This document shows positions 58,690 through 64,000 of a stretch of DNA of 64,000 nucleotides, one piece after another; within the stretch, counting starts at the first letter, position 1; each line of letters begins with the position of its first letter. The DNA lies in the NCBI GenBank assembly GCA_017745115.1, contig JAGIAA010000008.1:23911-87910 (forward strand). Reading direction: 5' to 3'. The notes under the pieces were generated by a model. That model did not search any database. It saw only the letters and a list, made by a program, of their open reading frames with translations, and was not told the DNA's origin. The stretch comes from Sphingobium sp. Lineage in GTDB: Bacteria > Pseudomonadota > Alphaproteobacteria > Sphingomonadales > Sphingomonadaceae. Both the position numbers and the translations under genes were made by a program.

Positions 58690-59899
58690 CGCGGTCGCCC
58701 GCCAGCCTTTCGACCGCAGACTCTATCAGCGTTTGCACCGCCGATTGGCTTGCAAGGCCGCCATAGATCAGGCAGCGGTCATAAAGGACGCGGCGAAACG
58801 CGTCGAACATAGCCGGATCCGGCGCCTGTGGGCGAAGCCAGAAATCGTCGAGGCGCCCCTGGTGCGTGACACCAGGGAGATTATACACCGCTTTGCCGAG
58901 GGCGATCGTTGGCACCCCCGCTATCAGGGATAAGGTCGCTGAAGTACTGTTTACCGTCACCAAGCCCCGGCACTCTTCCGTAAGTTTGCGTAGATTGCCG
59001 TCGGCGATATGTACCACCCGGCCACTCACGCCCGCTTGGCGGGCCAATCGTTCCACATGGCGTCGCCAATAGGTCAAGCTGGCGTCTAGTGGGTGCTCCT
59101 TGACGACCAATTTGGTGCCGCTCGGCGCGCGCCGAGCAAAGCTATACACCACATATTCGAGCGCTTCGATCATGTCCCGGAATGGCGAATGCTCCCTGAT
59201 CTGGTAGTCGTTCGACAGTTGGAGGGGGAAAAGGAAATAGGCCTGCCCGGACAGCTGTTCGACGATCTGGTCAGTTCGACGCTTTTCATATTTCCGTAAA
59301 GCATATTTTTTCACCCAGCCCGCTGCCTCGATGAACAGAGACCCCTTGCGGTGCGATTGGTAGAAGGGAAACAGGAAGCGCAGGAACGCAACCCGCGAAT
59401 AATATCGGAAGGCGTCGCGCGCGCGCCGCGGGAAGCTCGCGCTGATCGGCGGCCGGTTGGGAAGGGGCGGGAGACCTCGAGCCTCCTCCAGATACCATTG
59501 CGGATCGCGCGGTAGCGACGAGAACCCGTTGACCCCGCTCGGCTCCAGCGTCAGCCAGTCCGGGCGGATATAGCCTTCCTCGAAGACATGCACGTCGATC
59601 TTTCGCAGTTGCGCCATGCGGTGCGCGGCCATGTGCATGGGCCGGCAATCGCCGAACAGCACGACATCGGTAATGCCGTGCTCAACCAGATAGCGGTCGA
59701 TGAACAAAGTCCACTTGCGGCGCGTGCCACGATAGTTGATCGCCTCGCCGGGCCAGTCGGCCTGGTCCCCGCCGTTGAGATTGATCCGAAAAATGCCGCA
59801 TTCCAGCGACTTGAGCCGTTCCGCAAGCTGCCAGAAAAACGGACCGGGCGGACCCTGGAGAAACAGAAAGTTACGGTGAGGAATCGGCTGGAACTTCAT
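58655..59899 (-). CDS. kpsS: Capsule beta-Kdo transferase KpsS
   Basis: A 414-residue KpsS, which adds the first beta-Kdo to phosphatidylglycerol to start the poly-Kdo linker of group 2 capsules at the inner membrane. Characteristic segments are NFLFLQGPPGPFFWQLAERL, DVVLFGDCRPMH, HVFEEGYIRPDWLTLE, YFLFPLQLSNDYQIREHS, VVKEHPLD and VTVNSTSATLSLIAGVPTIAL. ATG 59899 overlaps the kpsC stop (ATGA). The order kpsF-kpsU-kpsC-kpsS matches the Kdo-linker block of group 2 capsule loci. Confidence 0.94.
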   Translation of the reverse strand: MKFQPIPHRNFLFLQGPPGPFFWQLAERLKSLECGIFRINLNGGDQADWPGEAINYRGTRRKWTLFIDRYLVEHGITDVVLFGDCRPMHMAAHRMAQLRKIDVHVFEEGYIRPDWLTLEPSGVNGFSSLPRDPQWYLEEARGLPPLPNRPPISASFPRRARDAFRYYSRVAFLRFLFPFYQSHRKGSLFIEAAGWVKKYALRKYEKRRTDQIVEQLSGQAYFLFPLQLSNDYQIREHSPFRDMIEALEYVVYSFARRAPSGTKLVVKEHPLDASLTYWRRHVERLARQAGVSGRVVHIADGNLRKLTEECRGLVTVNSTSATLSLIAGVPTIALGKAVYNLPGVTHQGRLDDFWLRPQAPDPAMFDAFRRVLYDRCLIYGGLASQSAVQTLIESAVERLAGDRVSHWASASAAM

Positions 59900-61407
59900 C
59901 GCATATCCAAAAAATGTGCGGTCGCGCGTTTCATCCACCCGAAGAACTGGCGCAACGGGACTAGTGCACCATTCCGGCGCCGATTGCCAGTGAGCAATCG
60001 CATCACCATGATTTCCGGCGGGCAGGGCAGGTTGGTCACCGGATCGAGATAGAGCGGGTAGTGCAGCAGTGTCGCCGCGACGAGTTCGTCGATCGTGCGG
60101 ACCGCGCCTCTCCGCGCAGGCACTTCTCCGAGGTCGCGCGTGAGGCCCCAGCCGGCGAAGAAGGGCGTGCCGTGCGTCGTTACCGCCTTCCCACGCAAAA
60201 GCGCCTCGAAACCGGCAAGAGACGTGATCACATGGACTTCGTCGACTATGTCGATGAGCGCGCCGATCGCGCTTTTGGGTTCCACCGCATCGGCGATATC
60301 CAGTGCGACGCGCGGGGGGATCGCGCCATGCCGATGGCCCGCCTCGACGTCCGGATGTGGCCGGTAGATGAGATAGGCATCCGGCTCGATCTGGCGGACA
60401 CGCCGCAACAGCTCCAGATTGGATTGAACGGCTCCGCCCCCGAACTGCACGGAGCGATCGTCCTCGACTTGGCCGACCACGAGGAGATGCTTCTTGCCTG
60501 GCGCCGGGCGGGGCAGGGCGGCTTGCGCCCCGACGCCATATTTGCTGACCCCTTCCCGCACGATCCATTCGCGCAAGGCGCGGGCGCGGTCGAGATCCGC
60601 CGCAGCGAATTCGCCCTGAGCCATGCGCATCTCAAGCCGGTTCGGCCGGGTCGGATCATAATGGACGCCAAGATCGTCCAGCACGATCGACAGCGGCGGC
60701 ACGCAGTCGGCGCCGAGGCCTGTCGAGCGAATGAAGCCGTCCTCGACTTCGAGGATACGCCATGGCCCCGCTTCCAGTCGGGCGAGGAAGGCGGGTGGCA
60801 CCCGGGCCTTCCAGACGGCAATGCCAACGCCTTCCGACAGCTCGTCGAGCAGGCCGTCCCGTGCGTGATGAAAGGGGACAGGCCGGCCTCCCCAAAGCAG
60901 CGGTTCGACCGTATCCTGTTTCCAGCGGGCAAAACCAAAGGCAGCGGAGATCGTGCGGTTGTCGTCGATCAGGGTGCGCCAGCTGGCGAGAATGGCGACA
61001 AGTTCAAGAGGATCGATCAGTTCGCCGGAAAATGGGCTGCAATAGGTCACGCCCTGAAGGAGATCGCGCACCACCAGCATTTCGAGCGCCGCCTCGGTTG
61101 GCGGCGCACCTGCCGCCTGTCCCGAAAGCGCGGCATAGGCACCATCTCCCTGCAGTGAGACAGTCTGCCCGCGGATCGCCGCGACCAATGCCTGGGGATC
61201 GTTGGCCGACAAGGCGTTGGTACCTTTAGGCAGGTCGTCGCGCCAGAAAGCCCCGGCGACGTGCTGCTCGCGCAGCGCCCCAATCAGCGCAGCAGGAGTG
61301 ATGCCGCTGGCCAGGACGCCTTTTGCGGTCGCAGGCTGCACCACGGGAAAAGGCGAGGAGCCGGGAAACGGCGGCACCGCAAAAACGGCGCGCGCAGCAT
61401 CGATCAT
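59896..61407 (-). CDS. kpsC: Capsule beta-Kdo transferase KpsC, short form
   Basis: A 503-residue KpsC-like protein; typical KpsC has about 670 residues and two Kdo-transferase modules. One full module starts near residue 157 (FGFARWKQDTVEPLL) and includes VEDGFIRSTGLGADCVPPLS, LDDLGVHYDP, LLVVGQVEDDRSVQFGG, YRPHPDVEAGHR and THGTPFFAGWGLTRD. The first about 150 residues begin AVFAVPPFPGSSPF but are too short for a second complete module. It would extend the Kdo linker with KpsS. ATG 61407 is used; a C8 run (G8 on the plus strand) lies 26 bp upstream. Confidence 0.88.
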   Translation of the reverse strand: MIDAARAVFAVPPFPGSSPFPVVQPATAKGVLASGITPAALIGALREQHVAGAFWRDDLPKGTNALSANDPQALVAAIRGQTVSLQGDGAYAALSGQAAGAPPTEAALEMLVVRDLLQGVTYCSPFSGELIDPLELVAILASWRTLIDDNRTISAAFGFARWKQDTVEPLLWGGRPVPFHHARDGLLDELSEGVGIAVWKARVPPAFLARLEAGPWRILEVEDGFIRSTGLGADCVPPLSIVLDDLGVHYDPTRPNRLEMRMAQGEFAAADLDRARALREWIVREGVSKYGVGAQAALPRPAPGKKHLLVVGQVEDDRSVQFGGGAVQSNLELLRRVRQIEPDAYLIYRPHPDVEAGHRHGAIPPRVALDIADAVEPKSAIGALIDIVDEVHVITSLAGFEALLRGKAVTTHGTPFFAGWGLTRDLGEVPARRGAVRTIDELVAATLLHYPLYLDPVTNLPCPPEIMVMRLLTGNRRRNGALVPLRQFFGWMKRATAHFLDMR

Positions 61408-61432
61408 GCCGGCCTGGCCCGTTCAATGTCGC

Positions 61433-61440
61433 GGGGGGGG
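61433..61440 (+). repeat. G8 homopolymer in the kpsU-kpsC gap
   Basis: Eight consecutive G on the plus strand (C on the coding strand) lie in the 52-bp space between the kpsU stop and the kpsC start. Length change here would not shift a frame but could alter spacing or mRNA structure at kpsC. Confidence 0.7.
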
Positions 61441-61459
61441 CGGCAGTACATGCTCGGTC

Positions 61460-62299
61460 TCAGCCGCGGCCACGCCGGCTTAGAATTCCTTCGACGAGCG
61501 GCACATCCGATGGATTGTTGACTTCGACGATGGGGAAGTCGGACGGCGGCAGGACGAGCACCGAAACCGGAATGCCGTGCGCAAGGAAGCGAAGCTGTTC
61601 CAGGCCTTCGGCGATCTCGAGCGTGGTCGGGCCCGTCTGCACATATTTCCGCAAGGCTTGGCGGCGATAGGCGTATAGGCCCAGATGGAGCAGCACGGGC
61701 GTCTCATCATCCGGTTCGGCGCCGGCAGGCAGATACGGCAGGATCCGTTTGGAGAAATAGAGCGCGTTGCCGGCCTCATCCAGAACGACCGTCGTGCCGC
61801 CGACCCGGCCCTGCGCAGCATCTTCCGCGAGATGCCGATAAGTCTCGCCCATGCACTGGATCGCAACCGTCCCGACCTGCGCCTGGGGATTGGCCTGCAT
61901 ATGCGCGATCAGGGCGTCGACGTAGGTGGGCGGCGTCAGCAGTGCGTCGCCCTGAAGATTGACGAACAGATCGGCATCCGGAAGCTGGTCGAGACAGGCG
62001 GCGATCCGCTCGGTGCCGTTCGCGCACCTTGCCGGAGTCATCAGCGCATTGCCGCCGAAGCCGGCCACCACATCCGCGATACGCTCGTCGTCCGTTGCGA
62101 CGAAGATGGGTCGAGGCTCATTCGTCGCCAGCGCCGCGCTGTAGGTCCACTCCGTGAGCGTCCGCGATGTGCCATCCTCGCCGCGGATGAGAGTCAGCGC
62201 TTTCCCGGGAAAGCGGCTGGATTTGTATCGCGTCGGGATGACGATCGCGACATCGGTGTTGACGGCGGCGAGGCGCGCCGAGGGGCTGAGATCATTCAT
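61460..62299 (-). CDS. kpsU: CMP-Kdo synthetase (capsule-type)
   Basis: A 279-residue 3-deoxy-manno-octulosonate cytidylyltransferase that makes CMP-Kdo for KpsC and KpsS. Motifs are VIPTRYKSSRFPGKAL, FVATDDERIADVV, CANGTERIAACL, DLFVNLQGDALLTPP and LHLGLYAYRRQAL. It is longer at the N-terminus than typical KdsB and is placed in the linker operon, so I use the capsule name. It starts at ATG 62299, 29 bp after kpsF. A chromosomal kdsB for LPS may exist elsewhere. Confidence 0.93.
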   Translation of the reverse strand: MNDLSPSARLAAVNTDVAIVIPTRYKSSRFPGKALTLIRGEDGTSRTLTEWTYSAALATNEPRPIFVATDDERIADVVAGFGGNALMTPARCANGTERIAACLDQLPDADLFVNLQGDALLTPPTYVDALIAHMQANPQAQVGTVAIQCMGETYRHLAEDAAQGRVGGTTVVLDEAGNALYFSKRILPYLPAGAEPDDETPVLLHLGLYAYRRQALRKYVQTGPTTLEIAEGLEQLRFLAHGIPVSVLVLPPSDFPIVEVNNPSDVPLVEGILSRRGRG

Positions 62300-62328
62300 G
62301 AAGAGCGCGTCAGGGACGGCAAGGCTGC

Positions 62329-63321
62329 TCAGGGGACCAGATCGTGAATGTGCGCGATCCCGATCGGCCGGGTGGGATCATCGACTTGCATCACGAAGAT
62401 AGTCGTAATTTTCCGAGCATTCATCTGCGCCAGAACTTCCTCGACGGGGGCGCCACAAGGCACCGAAACGGGATGAGGCGTCATGATGTCGCGCGCGCGC
62501 GCGGTCAACACCTGATCGAAAGCACGGCGCAAATCGCCGTCCGTGATGACGCCGATCAAGGCGCCGTCATCATCGACGACTGCCGCCACGCCCTTGCCGC
62601 CCGACGTCATCTCGAAGACGACATCGCGCATGGGGGCATCGGCACGCACCAGCGGCATCGGTTCGGTGCAATCGATGATTTCCTCGATCGGCGCCAGTCG
62701 GCTGCCGATCTCGCCGCCTGGATGCCAAAGGGCCAGATCAGAGCGCGTCACGCCGCGGCGGTCCATCGCGGCGATCGCAAGCGCGTCACCCAGGGCGAGC
62801 ATCATCGTCGTCGAAGTGGTGGGCGCGATCTGGGCCGGGCACGCCTCCTGTGCAGGCGGCAGCAGCAGGACGATATCCGCGGCCTTGCCGAGCAGCGAAT
62901 CCGGCTTGGACGTGATCGCGATGATCGCAATGCCGAACCGGCGCGCATAGCCGATGAGCGGCCGCAGTTCGCGCGAATAGCCGCTGTTGGACAACATAAG
63001 CAAGGTGTCGCCGGGCACGACCATGCCGAGATCGCCATGTGCGGCTTCGCCCGCATGCAGGAAAAAGGAGGCCGTGCCGGTCGCGGCAAGCGTCGCACTG
63101 ACCTTGCGTCCGACATGGCCGGATTTGCCCACGCCCGTCACGATCACACGGCGCTGGGTGCCGAGCAGGAGATCGACGGCCTGATCAAACTGGCTGTCCA
63201 GGGAGTCGGCGAGCAGATTGAGAGCCGCAGCTTCGTGCAGGATCGCCGCACGGCCCACTTCGATGAGGCCGTTTTTAGTCGATAGAGCCCCGGTTGAACC
63301 GGGATGGTCGAGGGTCGCCAT
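62329..63321 (-). CDS. kpsF: D-arabinose 5-phosphate isomerase (SIS plus two CBS domains)
   Basis: A 330-residue KpsF/KdsD-type isomerase that converts ribulose 5-phosphate to arabinose 5-phosphate, the first step to Kdo. The SIS domain shows VIVTGVGKSGHVGRKVSAT, FFLHAGEAAHGDLGMV, LMLSNSGYSRELRPLI and ALGDALAIAAMDRRG; two CBS domains follow, with GVITDGDLRRAF and MTPHPVSV. I prefer ATG 63321 to TTG 63339. It is the first gene of the minus-strand kpsF-U-C-S operon, so the promoter should lie within 63322-63544. Confidence 0.92.
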   Translation of the reverse strand: MATLDHPGSTGALSTKNGLIEVGRAAILHEAAALNLLADSLDSQFDQAVDLLLGTQRRVIVTGVGKSGHVGRKVSATLAATGTASFFLHAGEAAHGDLGMVVPGDTLLMLSNSGYSRELRPLIGYARRFGIAIIAITSKPDSLLGKAADIVLLLPPAQEACPAQIAPTTSTTMMLALGDALAIAAMDRRGVTRSDLALWHPGGEIGSRLAPIEEIIDCTEPMPLVRADAPMRDVVFEMTSGGKGVAAVVDDDGALIGVITDGDLRRAFDQVLTARARDIMTPHPVSVPCGAPVEEVLAQMNARKITTIFVMQVDDPTRPIGIAHIHDLVP

Positions 63322-63544
63322 GTTGTTGCTTTGCTCCAAGCTTTGGGTTGGGGCTAACCCTCATTGCTGCGCCAATCAAGCGGTGTTTTGCGGTGCAACA
63401 TCTTGTCGCAACTCACGCACGGTTGGCCTTTATTTGAACTCAAAGTTCCCTACCCGCGAGGTATTAGACCTTTTCTTGGAATTAAACCTGGAAAAATGCG
63501 CGAAGAAACACCCGTTTCTACCGGGTAGAATAGTTCGCAGGCAC

Positions 63545-63572
63545 AAAAAAAGGCGGCTCGTGAGCCGCCTTT
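63545..63572 (-). terminator. Rho-independent terminator of rpsD
   Basis: On the minus strand AAGGCGGCTC-AC-GAGCCGCCTT forms a perfect GC-rich hairpin and is followed by a run of seven T. It lies 28 bp after the rpsD stop codon. Confidence 0.92.
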
Positions 63573-63600
63573 CCTAAACTGATTGGTAGAAACCGCTCGA

Positions 63601-64000
63601 TCAGCGCGAGTAGAACTCGACGACCAGGTTCGGTTCCATCTTCACCGGATAGGGCACCTCGTCCAGCGTCGGAACGCGGGTGTAGGTGATCTTCGCGGCG
63701 CCGTCGGGCGCGATATAGTCGGGGATGTCGCGCTCGGCGAGGCCCTGCGCTTCCATGACCAGCGCCATTTCCTGCGCCTTCTTGCCCAGCGTCACTTCGT
63801 CGCCCGGCTTCACGAGACGCGACGCGATGTTGCACTTCACGCCGTTCACATAGATGTGGCCGTGGCTGACGAGCTGGCGGGCCGAGAAGATCGTCGGCGC
63901 GAACTTGGCGCGGTAGACGACGGCGTCGAGGCGGCGCTCGAGCAGGCCGATCAGATTCTGACCGGTGTCGCCCTTCATGCGGCTCGCTTCGATGTAGCTC
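63601..64000 (-). CDS. rpsD: 30S ribosomal protein S4 (5' end cut by window edge)
   Basis: The C-terminal about 132 residues of ribosomal protein S4, including the S4 RNA-binding domain: [60 protein letters not shown] and the terminal [14 protein letters not shown]. Full-length S4 is about 204 residues, so the first third lies beyond the right edge. S4 is a primary 30S assembly protein. A clear intrinsic terminator follows the stop. Confidence 0.97.
   Translation of the reverse strand, partial: SYIEASRMKGDTGQNLIGLLERRLDAVVYRAKFAPTIFSARQLVSHGHIYVNGVKCNIASRLVKPGDEVTLGKKAQEMALVMEAQGLAERDIPDYIAPDGAAKITYTRVPTLDEVPYPVKMEPNLVVEFYSR

Noticed and set aside
1..64000. Search by eye for CRISPR arrays, insertion sequences and integrases
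   Set aside because: No regularly spaced repeats, transposase motifs or recombinase motifs were seen in the window.

Overview
The window reads as about 64 kb of a high-GC alphaproteobacterial chromosome, most likely a sphingomonad (Sphingobium/Novosphingobium/Sphingopyxis group; genus not determined). The support is indirect: three large TonB-dependent receptors beside catabolic enzymes, MFS carriers and IclR/GntR/MarR regulators, DUF6152/DUF6644/DUF3237 proteins, and many genes joined by 4-bp ATGA/GTGA/TTGA overlaps.

Positions 1-12,665 hold one long minus-strand catabolic operon with a divergent GntR/FCD regulator. In order of transcription it encodes a secreted CocE/S15-type hydrolase, a TonB receptor, a CapA-fold protein, TRAP subunits DctQ and DctM, a small 2-hydroxyacyl-CoA dehydratase/benzoyl-CoA reductase-like (HGD-D) subunit, a double-length CaiB-type CoA transferase, a large HGD-D subunit and TRAP subunit DctP, which runs off the left edge. 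From CapA onward every junction is a 4-bp overlap. A route of periplasmic hydrolysis, uptake, CoA activation and Fe-S-dependent dehydration or reduction is my inference; the substrate is unknown. This is the best candidate for an undescribed system.

Positions 13.5-34.1 kb are a second catabolic region. It contains a secreted aldose epimerase, a decayed DUF3237 gene, a TonB receptor - TauD dioxygenase - ThDP lyase - MFS operon, an IclR regulator, an NTF2-like protein with an MFS carrier, a DUF3237-CocE-DUF3237 operon divergent from a MarR regulator, two DUF6644 membrane proteins, a third TonB receptor and a secreted-protein/DUF6152/DUF6152/secreted-protein operon. Four promoter regions here share a palindrome TGTTGA-N4-TCAAC(A/T), which predicts one regulon.

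A tRNA-Lys(UUU) at 34.5 kb separates this from more ordinary genes: folK, a family 5 uracil-DNA glycosylase, an AraC regulator with a GH3 glucosidase, and an agmatine-to-putrescine operon (aguA, a TonB-C-like protein, aguB, a monooxygenase-like protein).

Positions 42.7-63.3 kb form a group 2 (Kdo-linked, ABC-transporter-dependent) capsule locus. It has a GDP-manno-heptose module (fused HddC/GmhB-type protein, AGE-family isomerase, HddA kinase, two GDP-sugar SDR enzymes), export genes (KpsD/Wza-type protein, a TPR-KpsM fusion, KpsT, KpsE), a decayed methyltransferase, a sulfotransferase-like gene, a glycosyltransferase, and the Kdo-linker genes kpsF-kpsU-kpsC-kpsS on the minus strand. The right edge holds the 3' part of rpsD with its terminator.
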